DNA from: CAZFHA01 sp964518595
Lineage (GTDB): Bacteria > Bacillota > Clostridia > Saccharofermentanales > Saccharofermentanaceae
Direction of reading: 5' to 3'
DNA length: 64,000 nucleotides
Assembly: GCA_964518595.1 (NCBI GenBank)
Contig: CAZFHA010000022.1
Coordinates: 1-64,000, forward strand
In this document: in pieces, positions 7,925 to 17,873 of the stretch
How positions within the stretch are numbered: the first letter of the stretch is position 1
How the letters are laid out: each line of letters opens with the position of its first letter
Made by a program: the position numbers and the translations under genes
Notes under the pieces: model-generated
The model's input: only the letters and a program-made list of their open reading frames with translations
What the model was told of the DNA's origin: nothing
The model's database searches: none

Positions 7925-10761
7925 TGGCAGCAAGACCGGTAAACCATCGACGTGAAGTAACGGGAGTTGTTTTCTTAACCTTTTCCTTAATTTTAGGTGC
8001 TGCTTATTATTTGCCACCTGCCGCCACAGGCGCATTGGGCGACTTTTTAAGAAGCCTTGGAAAGGGTCTTCTTGGGGTGGGGGCCTATGGCGTTCCTTTA
8101 CTGCTTTTTTATGCGTCGATAGATTTCTTCTTTGAAAAGCGGCAGGATGTGGCTCCGAGAAGAGTCATAAGTGTACTTTTTCTGCTTTTGGCTATTACAG
8201 CTGTCTTTCCTATCGCCACTGTGGAGCTGGAGCCCTTTTCACAGTTATGCCTTGATGCCACCCAAAATCAGCCCTTAGCAAGTAAGGCTTTCGCTGTTCT
8301 ATGGCAGACCGGGATAGATCCGGAAATTCTTCGCTCAGTACAGCCCGGTAGCGGCAGTCTCCTTACAGGGGGGATTATTGCCGGAGGGATCGCCTTGGGT
8401 ATGACTTCTTTGGCAGCACGTACCGGTGCTTTGATCTTAATTTCAGCTTTCATGCTGGCGCAAATTATTTTGATTTTTAATATTTCCCTTACTCGTACTG
8501 CAGAGGTTATTCGGGATACTACCAAGCGGGCTTCCGGGGCGCTACGTACCGGAGCAGGGAATTTACGTCAGTTTTCTGATAATTTGTCTCAGCGGCGCTA
8601 TGAGTCTTCGGTTTTGCCCCCAGAAAGCGCTTTGGATGTTGTAGCTGAGACCTTACCTATAGAGGATTTACTGGCAGCATCAACCCACACTCATCCGGGA
8701 TTTATCGACTTAGAAGGTACTCCGACCCCTATGAATGATCCCTATAATCCTTATGATTTTGATTTGTCTGCGCCGGAAAAATTGCGGCCGACCCCACCGC
8801 CTGATCCTTTTATTACCTTAGAGGACCCGAAAGTACATACGGATTTTCTTCGCTCCAGTCAAGAACCTCTGCCAACGGCAGATGCTCATTTTGTTTCCAA
8901 AGTGCCACGGTTCTTGCAGGGGGAACCAGAAGCAGTTATGGACATTGAAGTCAAAGTGAACGAATTAGAGCCGGGAGAAAATATTGCTGCAAGTTTACGG
9001 CGGATTAATACCGATGGCCAGGCTTTACCAAGAAGTGGCACCGCGGAAGCCTCTTCTGCCTCTTTGACAGTGACTGTGAATGAGGAGATGGATTTTGAGA
9101 TGGTGCCTTTTCAGCCGGAAATTGAGCCGTCTATTGAGGCGCCTTCCTCTGCAAATAGTTTGTTTGTGGAAGAGGAGGATATTGTCATTGTTAATAGCCC
9201 GGACAAGGCCGTTGAGAATCAGGCTGATTCTATTGAGGAGCCTTTGGTAAGAGACAGAGAGCCCCTTCAGGTACGAGTTACCCCTTCCCAGCTGTCTGCC
9301 GCTAATAAAGTTAGCTACCGCCCAGCCCCTCCAAGCCTACTAAAGCCAGAGCTCCAAGATGATTCAAACCGTTCTTCTAAGGCGGCACTTTTGGCTCAAG
9401 GTAAGAAACTGGAAGATACACTGGCTAGTTTTGGTGTGGCTGCCAAGGTGATTAATGTTACCCATGGACCGGCTATAACTCGATTTGAGTTGACTCCCGG
9501 CCCAGGGATAAAGGTTAGCCGTATTGTCAATTTGACCGACGATTTAGCCTTGGCTATGGCAGCGGTAGGCGTGCGTATCGAAGCTCCTATACCCGGAAAA
9601 TCTGCGATTGGTATAGAGATTCCTAATCAGGAAATTACGCCAGTAACTCTGCGTAGTCTTTTAGATACCCCGGCCTTCAAAAAGCATAGTTCGCCCTTAG
9701 TGGCAGCCTTGGGACGAGATATACCTGGGAATCCGATTTTCTGTGATCTGTCTAAGATGCCTCATCTCCTGATTGCAGGAGCGACCGGTTCCGGTAAGTC
9801 TGTTTGTATTAACTCCATCCTCATCAGCATACTTTGTAAAGCCACTCCCGAAGAAGTAAAGCTGCTGATGATCGACCCTAAAGTGGTTGAGTTGTCCATT
9901 TATAATGGGATTCCTCATCTTTTAGCGCCTGTGGTTACCGATCCTAAAAAGGCAGCCAATACCTTAAATTGGGCGGTGGGAGAGATGACCCGACGCTATG
10001 GCTTTTTTGCTGAGTCTTCCGTGCGGGATTTTAGAGGCTACAATGAAGAATTGCGGCGGAGAAAAGAGCCGGAATTGCCGTTGATTTTGATTGTTATCGA
10101 TGAATTAGCCGACTTAATGCAAGTGGCCTCAAAAGAAGTGGAAGAGTCAATTGCCCGGCTTACAGCCATGGCTCGGGCGGCGGGTATCCATCTGCTGATT
10201 GCTACGCAGCGCCCTTCGGTAGATGTTATTACCGGGGTTATTAAGGCTAATATACCTTCAAGAATAGCTTTTGCCGTCTCCTCTCAGGTGGACAGCCGGA
10301 CAATTCTGGATATGGTTGGCGCGGAAAAGCTACTAGGCAAAGGCGATATGTTGTATTATCCTCAAAGTGCTGCCAAACCACAGCGTGGACAAGGAGCTTT
10401 TGTATCAGACGGAGAGGTAGAAGCGGTTATTGAGTTCTGGAAACAGCAAAATGCTGATCCTTATGATCCTGATACGGCAGAAGCTATTATGTCGGCTACG
10501 GCAAAATCAACTCAGACTGCCGACAGCGGTGGTGACGAAGATGAACTTCTGCCTCAGGCTGTGGAGATTATTTTGCAGGCGGGTTGTGCTTCCGTTTCTA
10601 TTTTGCAACGGCGGATGAACATCGGTTACCCAAGAGCGGCACGATTAATTGATCGTATGCAAGATAAAGGCTATATTGGTGCTTTTGAAGGCAGTAAACC
10701 AAGAAAGTTATTACTATCTGAATCAGAGTGGCTTGAGATTAAGGCTAGGGGAGGATCATAA
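7924..10761 (+). CDS. ftsK: DNA translocase FtsK/SpoIIIE
   Basis: Membrane-anchored ATPase that pumps chromosomal DNA through the closing division or sporulation septum. Of 945 residues, the first 190 hold about five membrane segments (near 12-33, 48-70, 80-100, 145-165, 168-189). A Pro/Glu-rich variable linker of about 250 residues follows. The motor has Walker A GATGSGKS at 619-626 and Walker B around IVIDE with Asp726. The last 65 or so residues form the winged-helix gamma domain (QRRMNIGYPRAARLIDRM) that reads polarity sequences. The start overlaps the Nudix stop in TGATG. Whether it acts as FtsK or SpoIIIE cannot be told from sequence. Confidence 0.95.
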   Translation: MAARPVNHRREVTGVVFLTFSLILGAAYYLPPAATGALGDFLRSLGKGLLGVGAYGVPLLLFYASIDFFFEKRQDVAPRRVISVLFLLLAITAVFPIATVELEPFSQLCLDATQNQPLASKAFAVLWQTGIDPEILRSVQPGSGSLLTGGIIAGGIALGMTSLAARTGALILISAFMLAQIILIFNISLTRTAEVIRDTTKRASGALRTGAGNLRQFSDNLSQRRYESSVLPPESALDVVAETLPIEDLLAASTHTHPGFIDLEGTPTPMNDPYNPYDFDLSAPEKLRPTPPPDPFITLEDPKVHTDFLRSSQEPLPTADAHFVSKVPRFLQGEPEAVMDIEVKVNELEPGENIAASLRRINTDGQALPRSGTAEASSASLTVTVNEEMDFEMVPFQPEIEPSIEAPSSANSLFVEEEDIVIVNSPDKAVENQADSIEEPLVRDREPLQVRVTPSQLSAANKVSYRPAPPSLLKPELQDDSNRSSKAALLAQGKKLEDTLASFGVAAKVINVTHGPAITRFELTPGPGIKVSRIVNLTDDLALAMAAVGVRIEAPIPGKSAIGIEIPNQEITPVTLRSLLDTPAFKKHSSPLVAALGRDIPGNPIFCDLSKMPHLLIAGATGSGKSVCINSILISILCKATPEEVKLLMIDPKVVELSIYNGIPHLLAPVVTDPKKAANTLNWAVGEMTRRYGFFAESSVRDFRGYNEELRRRKEPELPLILIVIDELADLMQVASKEVEESIARLTAMARAAGIHLLIATQRPSVDVITGVIKANIPSRIAFAVSSQVDSRTILDMVGAEKLLGKGDMLYYPQSAAKPQRGQGAFVSDGEVEAVIEFWKQQNADPYDPDTAEAIMSATAKSTQTADSGGDEDELLPQAVEIILQAGCASVSILQRRMNIGYPRAARLIDRMQDKGYIGAFEGSKPRKLLLSESEWLEIKARGGS

Positions 10762-10762
10762 G

Positions 10763-11641
10763 ATGGCAGAGATTATTTCAGGGACTGAGGTTGCCGCCGC
10801 ACTGCGGGAGAAGATGAAAGCCGAGGTAGAACAGATTCGTTCTGTGGCTGAGAGTAGAGGTGAAGAGCAAATCATAATGCCCGGCTTAGCTGTTATTCAA
10901 GTCGGCGATGATCCGGCTTCAAAGATTTATGTTAACAACAAAAAGAAAGCCTGTGCTCAAGTGGGAATTCTTTCTTTTGGCTACGAATTACCGGCAGAAA
11001 CCTCTCAGGAGGAACTGATTGATCTGATTGAGACCTTAAACGAAGATCCTCGAATTCACGGAATTTTATGCCAATTGCCACTGCCTTCCCATATTGATGA
11101 ATTTTCTGTTATTTGTGCTATTGATCCGCAAAAGGACGTGGATGGATTTCATCCGGTTAACAAGGGGCTGCTTTCAATCGGGCGGGAATGCCTTGTTTCT
11201 TGCACGCCCCTAGGTTGTTTGGCACTACTTAAAAACCGTGGTTACGAAATCGCTGGTAAACACTGCGTTATTATTGGCAGAAGTAATATTGTGGGCAAGC
11301 CTCTGGCTCAGCTGATGTTAACGCAACATGCTACGGTAACCGTGGCGCACTCCAAGACTCATAATCTGTCGGAGCTTTGCCGAAGTGCAGATATACTGAT
11401 CGCAGCTATTGGCAAAGCAAATTTTGTCACTGCCGATTATGTTAAACCCGGTGCTGTGGTTATAGATGTGGGAATTAATCGAGATCCTCAGGGTAAGTTA
11501 TGCGGGGATGTTGATTTTGCCGCTGTGGAGTCCTTGGCAGGTGCTATTACCCCTGTTCCGGGAGGCGTGGGGCCCATGACAATAACCATGCTCTTAGAGA
11601 ATACACTTCATGCTTATAGGGCTTTAACAGGAAGGATATAA
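10763..11641 (+). CDS. folD: Methylenetetrahydrofolate dehydrogenase / cyclohydrolase
   Basis: Bifunctional enzyme converting 5,10-methylene-THF to 10-formyl-THF with NADP, supplying C1 units for purines and formyl-Met. The 292-aa product shows the catalytic Y56-x3-K60 pair (YVNNK), the QLPLP loop at 104-108, the dinucleotide motif GRSNIVGKP and the C-terminal PGGVGPMT. The ATG at 10763 follows AGGGGAGG; a longer frame reaching back to 10649 would overlap ftsK and extend beyond the family's N-terminus. With glyA at 39782 it forms the C1 supply route. Confidence 0.96.
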   Translation: MAEIISGTEVAAALREKMKAEVEQIRSVAESRGEEQIIMPGLAVIQVGDDPASKIYVNNKKKACAQVGILSFGYELPAETSQEELIDLIETLNEDPRIHGILCQLPLPSHIDEFSVICAIDPQKDVDGFHPVNKGLLSIGRECLVSCTPLGCLALLKNRGYEIAGKHCVIIGRSNIVGKPLAQLMLTQHATVTVAHSKTHNLSELCRSADILIAAIGKANFVTADYVKPGAVVIDVGINRDPQGKLCGDVDFAAVESLAGAITPVPGGVGPMTITMLLENTLHAYRALTGRI

Positions 11642-11646
11642 CAGGG

Positions 11647-12924
11647 ATGAGGGCAGAATATTTACATAGTGCCGAAATTATCTGTGTCGGTACGGAGCTT
11701 TTAATCGGACATACTTTAAATACCAATGCGGGCTACTTAGCCAATCAGTTGGCAGAGCTGGGCATTTCTTCATACCGTCAAATTGTTGTTGGTGACAATA
11801 AGGATCGACTCTTGCAGCAGATTCGAGAAAGTGCCGGTCGCAGTGATGTGGTTATTTTAACCGGTGGCCTAGGCCCAACCCAAGACGATCTAACCATGGA
11901 AACGGCTGCTGCTGCCGCCGGACTTCCCTTAGTCTTAGATCAGGCCAGTCTTGAACATATTGAAGGCCTGTTTCGGAGCATTGGTCGAGATATGACCGAG
12001 AACAATAGAAAACAGGCCATGCTTCCCTTAGGGGCTACGATTTTAAAGAACAATAATGGAACAGCACCGGGGGCGATTTTTCCCTGTGCTGCTCCCTCAG
12101 AGGAACAACTAGACCATGAGGCTTTACTTATCCTTTTGCCGGGTCCGCCTTCAGAAATGACCTTAATGTTTAACGAGTCTGTGGCACCCTTTCTTTTGGC
12201 GCAGGCGCCCCATTATTTTCGGTCTGTCTATGTTCGGTTAATTGGCATTGGTGAATCGGCAGCTGAAAGTCGTATTCAAGACTTAATGGATGCTCAAGAT
12301 AACCCCACCATTGCGCCCTATGCCTCCGAAGGTGAATGTATGTTCCGAATTACCCAACGGTTTTCTCGGGTACAGGCGGATGAGAGGGATTTATTAACAC
12401 CATTGGTTCAGGAGTTAAAGACTCGTTTTGGAAAACATATTTATGAAATAGGCTCTCGAAGTATGCCGGAGGTAGTTCTAGCTTTGCTGAAAGAGAAAAA
12501 AGCAACGGTTTCTTTTGCTGAGAGTTGCACCGGTGGGATGGCGGCATCGGCAATGGTTGATTTTCCCGGGGCATCGTTGGTTTTAGCCGGAGGTGTAGTT
12601 GCCTACTCTAATCAAGCGAAAGTTGACCTTCTAAAGGTGAATCCTTTGCTGTTAGAGAAGGAAGGCGCGGTAAGTTATAATTGCGCTCTGGCTATGGCGG
12701 AGGGCTGCCGAAAGCAGGTGGGGTCAGACTTTGCTGTTTCGATTACCGGAATTGCCGGTCCCGAGGGTGGCACAAAAGAAAAGCCTGTAGGTCTGGTTTA
12801 TATAGCCGTAGCTTCTGCTACAGCTACCCGAGCACGTCAGCTAAGGCTCTCCGGCAACCGAACAAGAGTTCGCAGGATTGCAACTTTACAAGCTTACAAC
12901 TTACTTAGGGAGATGTTAGTATGA
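11647..12924 (+). CDS. cinA: CinA: MoaB-like domain fused to nicotinamide-nucleotide amidase
   Basis: Two-domain protein of 425 aa. The N-terminal half resembles the molybdopterin-binding/COG1058 fold (VGTELLIG, TGGLGPTQDD), associated with ADP-ribose pyrophosphatase activity. The C-terminal half (from about 275) is the PncC domain (FAESCTGGM, SITGIAGPEGGT) that deamidates NMN for NAD salvage. In Firmicutes cinA often sits just before recA; here murJ lies between them. The Nudix ADP-ribose hydrolase upstream may share a pyridine-nucleotide salvage theme, which is an inference. Its stop overlaps the murJ start by four bases (ATGA). Confidence 0.93.
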   Translation: MRAEYLHSAEIICVGTELLIGHTLNTNAGYLANQLAELGISSYRQIVVGDNKDRLLQQIRESAGRSDVVILTGGLGPTQDDLTMETAAAAAGLPLVLDQASLEHIEGLFRSIGRDMTENNRKQAMLPLGATILKNNNGTAPGAIFPCAAPSEEQLDHEALLILLPGPPSEMTLMFNESVAPFLLAQAPHYFRSVYVRLIGIGESAAESRIQDLMDAQDNPTIAPYASEGECMFRITQRFSRVQADERDLLTPLVQELKTRFGKHIYEIGSRSMPEVVLALLKEKKATVSFAESCTGGMAASAMVDFPGASLVLAGGVVAYSNQAKVDLLKVNPLLLEKEGAVSYNCALAMAEGCRKQVGSDFAVSITGIAGPEGGTKEKPVGLVYIAVASATATRARQLRLSGNRTRVRRIATLQAYNLLREMLV

Positions 12925-14564
12925 GTGACTCTAAAAGTCATCCAGTAGATAAACCTCCGCGCTCCTCAAAATCTAAGGGGATACATAGTATTGCGCTGGC
13001 CACACTTCTGATGACCATTGGGTTGGCTTTGTCCAAAAGTACCGGCTTTTTACGAGATGTCTTTGTAATCGAACGTTTTACTCCTGGAGTATTGTCGGAT
13101 GCCTTTTATTTAGGCTTTCAAATTCCCGATTTAGTTTTTCAATTATTGGTTGGGGGAGCCATTCAAGCGGCTATTACGCCTACTCTGGCTCGTTCTCTAG
13201 AGCGTAACGAAGAGCGAAACGGTTGGCGCAGTGTTAGTATTTTTATTACTTTTATGAGCACGGTCATGTTGATTGTTGTTTTATTTGGAATCTTCTTTGG
13301 AGAGGGCATTTTTCACTTTTTTTATCTGTCGGATTTTATGACATCAGAAGGAAACCGATATAACGAAGATACTATTAAGTTGGCCATTTCCGCCTCCCGG
13401 GTTCTCTTTCCTCAAGTCTTTTTTATGATGTTGGCAGCCCTTTGCATTGGTATTTTGAATGCTTATAAGAAGTTTACTTCAACGGCTTTTGGTCCAACGC
13501 TTTATAACATTTGTGTGCTGCTTTCAATTATAATTTTAGGCGGCGCTTATCCTCAGGCAGTTATTAATACGGCTATTGGTATTACGGTAGCTGCTGCTGT
13601 CTATTTTATTTTTCAGGGTATTATGGCTCGTCATGAGCTAACCCACTTCCGTCCCTCGCTACAACTTAAAGAGCCGGGGTTTAGGCGGCTCTTTCGCTTG
13701 GCTATCCCTACTATGTTGTCTGCCTCAGTAGTTCAGCTTAATACAATAATTATTTCTTTTTTTGCCGGTTCTTTTGCTACAGGAACAATGACTTCTTTAA
13801 GGAATGCTATTACACTGTGGCAGCTGCCTTATGGTATTTTTGCCGTAGCTGTAGGTAATGTAATGTTACCTTCTCTGGCCGGACATTTTGCCGCCAAAGA
13901 TAATCGGGCTGCCAGAGGTCTTCTGGCGCGGAGCCTTCGAAATGCTTTATTTCTTACGGTTCCCTCAGCAGGGTTGCTTTTTATAATGGCGTCAGATGTA
14001 GTTTATGCTGTTTTTAATATGGGAGGAAAATATGATGCCCAGACGGCGATGACTACAACGATTATCCTAAGAGGCTTCTGTTTGGCCATTATCATGCACA
14101 CAATGATTTTTATATATAATCAAGCTTTTTATGCAATTGGTAAAACTCGCATTCCGCTTTTTAACGGCCTAATTAATGTAGGGCTTAGTTCTTTCTTTTG
14201 TTGGCTGTTTATTAGTCTGGAAATGGGGCCTCAGAGCCTTTCTTTAGCTTATTCACTGGCGGCTACCGTTAGTGTTTTGATTCTCTCTACGCTCTATGGT
14301 CTAAAGCGTAGCCTTCGTCCCAAAAGTCTTTTGCCTTTTATGATCAGGGTCAGCCTATGTTTGGGAGTACTTATACTTATTGTCTATACCTTGAATCAAA
14401 TTCCCTTCACTCCCACAAATAAAGCCTTAGAGCTTTTATGGCTTGCTTTTCGCTCAGCGGCAGGGCTGGGAGGCTATTTACTCACCGCAAGAGTATTTCA
14501 GATGCGTGAGCTCCGTACCGCTCTTGAACGCTTTGATCGTTTACGGAAGCGCCGTCGAAGCTAG
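12921..14564 (+). CDS. murJ: Lipid II flippase MurJ (MviN family)
   Basis: A 547-aa polytopic membrane protein with roughly 14 hydrophobic segments, a basic N-terminal region and the family's early segment KSTGFLRDVFV (residues about 40-50). MurJ proteins move undecaprenyl-linked peptidoglycan precursor across the membrane. The QLPYGIFAVAVG stretch in the middle is typical of the family. It overlaps cinA by ATGA and ends the run that began at proC. Members of this superfamily also include polysaccharide flippases, but the match here is to MurJ. Confidence 0.93.
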   Translation: MSDSKSHPVDKPPRSSKSKGIHSIALATLLMTIGLALSKSTGFLRDVFVIERFTPGVLSDAFYLGFQIPDLVFQLLVGGAIQAAITPTLARSLERNEERNGWRSVSIFITFMSTVMLIVVLFGIFFGEGIFHFFYLSDFMTSEGNRYNEDTIKLAISASRVLFPQVFFMMLAALCIGILNAYKKFTSTAFGPTLYNICVLLSIIILGGAYPQAVINTAIGITVAAAVYFIFQGIMARHELTHFRPSLQLKEPGFRRLFRLAIPTMLSASVVQLNTIIISFFAGSFATGTMTSLRNAITLWQLPYGIFAVAVGNVMLPSLAGHFAAKDNRAARGLLARSLRNALFLTVPSAGLLFIMASDVVYAVFNMGGKYDAQTAMTTTIILRGFCLAIIMHTMIFIYNQAFYAIGKTRIPLFNGLINVGLSSFFCWLFISLEMGPQSLSLAYSLAATVSVLILSTLYGLKRSLRPKSLLPFMIRVSLCLGVLILIVYTLNQIPFTPTNKALELLWLAFRSAAGLGGYLLTARVFQMRELRTALERFDRLRKRRRS

Positions 14565-14663
14565 GTTTAGAGTTTTATCTTTTAAATCAATAGGAAAGAC
14601 TTTAAAAGGCTAAGAAATAGCAGGTGTTGTCGATTTTTGTCGAAATCTTTTTCTGAAACAGAG

Positions 14664-14692
14664 TTGACTTCCTGTTAGGCTATTACTATAAT
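14664..14692 (+). promoter_or_regulatory. Predicted strong promoter of recA
   Basis: -35 TTGACT (14664-14669), 17-base spacer, perfect -10 TATAAT (14687-14692). Transcription would begin near 14699, directly before the LexA box. Confidence 0.85.
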
Positions 14693-14702
14693 GATGACAT
14701 AA

Positions 14703-14716
14703 AGAACGAATGTTCG
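14703..14716 (+). promoter_or_regulatory. LexA (SOS) operator in front of recA
   Basis: AGAACGAATGTTCG carries the Gram-positive LexA core GAAC-N4-GTTC as a perfect inverted repeat. It lies between the -10 box and the ribosome site, where bound LexA would block initiation or early elongation. This argues for an SOS response of the Bacillus type and a lexA gene elsewhere in the genome. Confidence 0.9.
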
Positions 14717-14730
14717 ACAAGGAGGCAATT

Positions 14731-15840
14731 ATGGCTAAAGCAGATAAAGCAGCAGGCAAATCCACTCAAGAGGTTTCAGCTAAAACGGACTCGGCTCGTA
14801 CAAAGGCGCTGGATGCTGCATTGTTACAGATAGAGAAGCAGTTTGGTAAAGGAGCGGTTATGAAGCTGGGAGAGCGTACCGGAATGGTTATCGACGTTAT
14901 CCCTACTGGTGCCTTAACCTTGGACATTGCCTTGGGCGTTGGTGGTGTGCCGAAGGGTAGGGTAGTCGAGATATATGGACCAGAATCTTCTGGTAAAACC
15001 ACAGTAGCATTACATATTGTTGCTGAGGCGCAGAAGAATGGTGGAACTGCTGCCTTTATTGATGCAGAGCATGCTCTTGATCCTGTTTATGCCGGTAAAA
15101 TTGGTGTTAATATTGACGAACTCATAGTATCTCAGCCAGATACGGGAGAGCAGGCTTTAGAGATTACAGAAGCACTGGTTCGAAGTGGAGCAGTAGATGT
15201 TATTGTTGTAGACTCTGTTGCTGCTCTTGTTCCTAAAGCTGAAATTGATGGTGAGATGGGAGACTCACATGTGGGTCTACAGGCCAGACTTATGTCTCAG
15301 GCGCTACGTAAATTAGCTGGTGTTATTAGTAAGTCAAGCACTGTCTGTATTTTTATCAATCAGCTCCGTGAGAAAGTAGGGGTGATGTTTGGTAACCCTG
15401 AGACCACACCTGGTGGTAGAGCCTTGAAGTTCTATTCTTCAGTGCGCTTGGACGTAAGAAGAACTGAAAGTCTACGTAGCGGTACAGAGATTGTTGGGAA
15501 TCATACACGGGTTAAGGTTGTTAAGAATAAGGTTGCGCCTCCTTTTAAAGAAGCTGAATTTGACATTATGTATGGTGAAGGCATTTCTAAAGAAGGCTGC
15601 ATTCTGGACTTAGGTGTCACGAAAGAAATTGTTGAGAAGAGTGGTTCTTGGTTCTCATATAATGGCCAGAGAATTGGTCAGGGTAAGGACAATGCTCGTA
15701 CTTTCTTGAAAGAGAATCCCCAGATGCGAGATGAAATTGAGGCTAAGATTCGTGCTTCTCTCGAGCCTATCCCCGAGGATGCAGAGGTATCTGTGGATGA
15801 GCCTGCCGCCGAGAGCGATATCTTAGGGATTGATTTCTGA
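14731..15840 (+). CDS. recA: Recombinase RecA
   Basis: Strand-exchange ATPase and SOS co-protease, 369 aa. The P-loop GPESSGKT is at 83-90, followed by the canonical core (SQPDTGEQALEI, VDSVAALVPKAEIDGEMGD, INQLREKVGVMFGNPETTPG within longer conserved runs) and an acidic C-terminus. I use the ATG at 14731 because AAGGAGG lies just upstream; the earlier ATG at 14710 falls inside the LexA box. Regulated by the promoter and SOS box described. The recX start overlaps the recA stop by one base. Confidence 0.98.
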   Translation: MAKADKAAGKSTQEVSAKTDSARTKALDAALLQIEKQFGKGAVMKLGERTGMVIDVIPTGALTLDIALGVGGVPKGRVVEIYGPESSGKTTVALHIVAEAQKNGGTAAFIDAEHALDPVYAGKIGVNIDELIVSQPDTGEQALEITEALVRSGAVDVIVVDSVAALVPKAEIDGEMGDSHVGLQARLMSQALRKLAGVISKSSTVCIFINQLREKVGVMFGNPETTPGGRALKFYSSVRLDVRRTESLRSGTEIVGNHTRVKVVKNKVAPPFKEAEFDIMYGEGISKEGCILDLGVTKEIVEKSGSWFSYNGQRIGQGKDNARTFLKENPQMRDEIEAKIRASLEPIPEDAEVSVDEPAAESDILGIDF

Positions 15841-16418
15841 TGATTTCCTTTGAAGAGTTGAACCTCCAGCCTTTTAATCAAGAGGATGATGGTGGGGTAG
15901 ATGATCAAGAGAGCTATTTGAAGGCCAGAGCGCAAGCCGTTGCTTATATTGGTATTTCACATAAATCTAGTGGAAGAGTCCAGCAATACTTAATGAGTAA
16001 GGGCTATGAGCGGCCTGTAGCAGAGAAAGTTATAGCCTATCTTGTAGAAGCAGGTTATGTTGACGATTTCCGGGTTGGTTGTGGAATCCTTAGGCAGCGT
16101 CGCGGCGCCAAGGCTGAGGCTCCTAAGCTGTTAAAGCAGAGGCTACGGCAGGCTGGCATAGCAGAATCGGTTATTGCAGAAGTCCTTGATACAGAGCCCT
16201 TATCAGAGGAGCTTCTGCTTGAGGAACTGGTTCAGGCACGCCTTGCGCCCTCTTTGGATAGGTTTTTAGCTGACTTAGATTTTGAAGGGAATACAGAGGC
16301 TACTGAGCGAATTGTTCAGGAGTGGTTTCCTAAGGCACTCCGTTTTTTAGGAACAAAGGGCTTTTCTATTTCTTTGGCGCAGAAGGCTTTGCACAAGCTG
16401 CTGGCTGAGGTAGAATAG
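15840..16418 (+). CDS. recX: RecA regulatory protein RecX
   Basis: Small all-helical modulator that caps or destabilises RecA filaments. The 192-aa product has the typical repeated motif with AVAYIGISHKSSGRVQQYL and the following YLVEAGYVDDFRVG helix region, and is rich in Leu, Ala and Glu. The start ATG overlaps the recA TGA by one base, so translation is probably coupled and expression SOS-linked. Length and position immediately after recA support the call; sequence conservation in this family is low. Confidence 0.88.
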   Translation: MISFEELNLQPFNQEDDGGVDDQESYLKARAQAVAYIGISHKSSGRVQQYLMSKGYERPVAEKVIAYLVEAGYVDDFRVGCGILRQRRGAKAEAPKLLKQRLRQAGIAESVIAEVLDTEPLSEELLLEELVQARLAPSLDRFLADLDFEGNTEATERIVQEWFPKALRFLGTKGFSISLAQKALHKLLAEVE

Positions 16419-16472
16419 GAAAGGTATATTTAGATACAAGCCTAAAGGCTATACTGGTTAGGAGATAAAATA

Positions 16473-17840
16473 TTGGAAGTAGTGGACAGAAGCAAATCAC
16501 CAATAAAGGTTTGCATGGTGACCTTGGGGTGTTCGAAGAATTTAGTTGATGCGGAGTGCATGACAGGAATTTTAACTGAAAGTGGTTATCAGCCTGTTTC
16601 TGAGCCTCAAGAGGCTCAAGTAATTATTGTTAATACTTGCGGTTTCATTGAAAGTGCCAAGCAGGAGGCCATTGATACAATCCTAACTATGGCTGATTTC
16701 AAGGCTGATTCAGGACAGTGTGATTTCTTAGTAGTTACCGGTTGTTTGGCTCAGCGTTATGAGAAGGATATTTTTGATAGCTTGCCGGAAGTTGATTTAG
16801 TAGTTGGGACGGCTCACTACCATAATATTGCCAAAGGCATAGATCGACTCTACGGTGGTGAGGTTCAAGGGCTTGACTCTTTGGTAGAAGGCCCAGGTAG
16901 CCTTGAGCACCTTAAATATCGCCGCCAGGTTTCTACCCAAGGCTATGCATGGCTTAAGATCGCCGAAGGGTGTTCTAACTGCTGCGCCTATTGTGCAATA
17001 CCCCAAATTCGAGGCAGATATCAGAGCCGTCCAATGGAGGAGATACTATCCGAAGCCAAAGAGCTGGTTTCCTCTGGTTCTCGAGAGTTGATTTTAACTG
17101 CCCAAGATACTACTTCTTATGGTATAGACCTTTATGGCGAGCCGCGGCTTCCTCAGCTATTAAGAGAATTATCAGAGCTTGAAGAGCTTAAGCTTATCCG
17201 GATTATGTATGCCTATTCCGATGGCATATCAGAAGAATTAATTGCTGAAATAGCCGGGAATCCAAAGGTGGCTCATTACCTTGATCTTCCAATTCAACAT
17301 GCTGACGATAACGTTTTAAAGCGGATGAATCGACGAGATACGAGTGCTTCAATTGCAGAGCAGTTAGCACATTTACGTCAAGCCATCCCTGATATTATTT
17401 TACGGACAACGGTTTTGGTGGGATTTCCAGGAGAGGATGAGGCGGCTTTTAATAATCTGCTTGATTCACTGAGAGAATGGAAATTCGATCGTTTGGGTGG
17501 TTTTGTTTTTTCTCCTGAAGAAGGCACTGCTGCCTTTACTATGGGGGATGTGGTAGATAAAGCGGTAGCTAACCGCCGCTTAGATACACTCATGTCTTTG
17601 CAAGAAGAGATTGCTTCGGCTCAGAACCAGAAACGACTAGATACTGTGACTGAAGTCATGATAGAAAGTATCTCTGATGATGGAATATTCTATGTGGGGC
17701 GTAGTTATGGTGAAGCTCCGGAAGTAGATCCGGTTATTTTTGTTATCGCTAAAGAAGCACCTTTGTCAATTGGTGAAGTCTGTAGAGTTAAAATTATTGA
17801 TTGTACCGCTTATGACTTAACAGGAGAAACTGTTACATAA
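16473..17840 (+). CDS. rimO: Ribosomal protein S12 methylthiotransferase RimO (TTG start)
   Basis: Radical-SAM enzyme that adds a methylthio group to Asp of ribosomal protein S12. Of 455 aa, the N-terminal UPF0004 domain holds three cluster cysteines (TLGCSKN, NTCGF, TGCLA). The radical-SAM motif Cx3Cx2C occurs as CSNCCAYC, with an additional Cys inside the x3 spacer. A TRAM domain ends the protein. The TTG start lies 7 bases after AGGAGA and no ATG fits. I distinguish it from MiaB by the RimO-like IRGRYQSRP and LTAQDTTSYG segments. Confidence 0.93.
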   Translation: MEVVDRSKSPIKVCMVTLGCSKNLVDAECMTGILTESGYQPVSEPQEAQVIIVNTCGFIESAKQEAIDTILTMADFKADSGQCDFLVVTGCLAQRYEKDIFDSLPEVDLVVGTAHYHNIAKGIDRLYGGEVQGLDSLVEGPGSLEHLKYRRQVSTQGYAWLKIAEGCSNCCAYCAIPQIRGRYQSRPMEEILSEAKELVSSGSRELILTAQDTTSYGIDLYGEPRLPQLLRELSELEELKLIRIMYAYSDGISEELIAEIAGNPKVAHYLDLPIQHADDNVLKRMNRRDTSASIAEQLAHLRQAIPDIILRTTVLVGFPGEDEAAFNNLLDSLREWKFDRLGGFVFSPEEGTAAFTMGDVVDKAVANRRLDTLMSLQEEIASAQNQKRLDTVTEVMIESISDDGIFYVGRSYGEAPEVDPVIFVIAKEAPLSIGEVCRVKIIDCTAYDLTGETVT

Positions 17841-17873
17841 GTGTTTTCTGTAGGGAGGAGGTCGAATTTTGCT

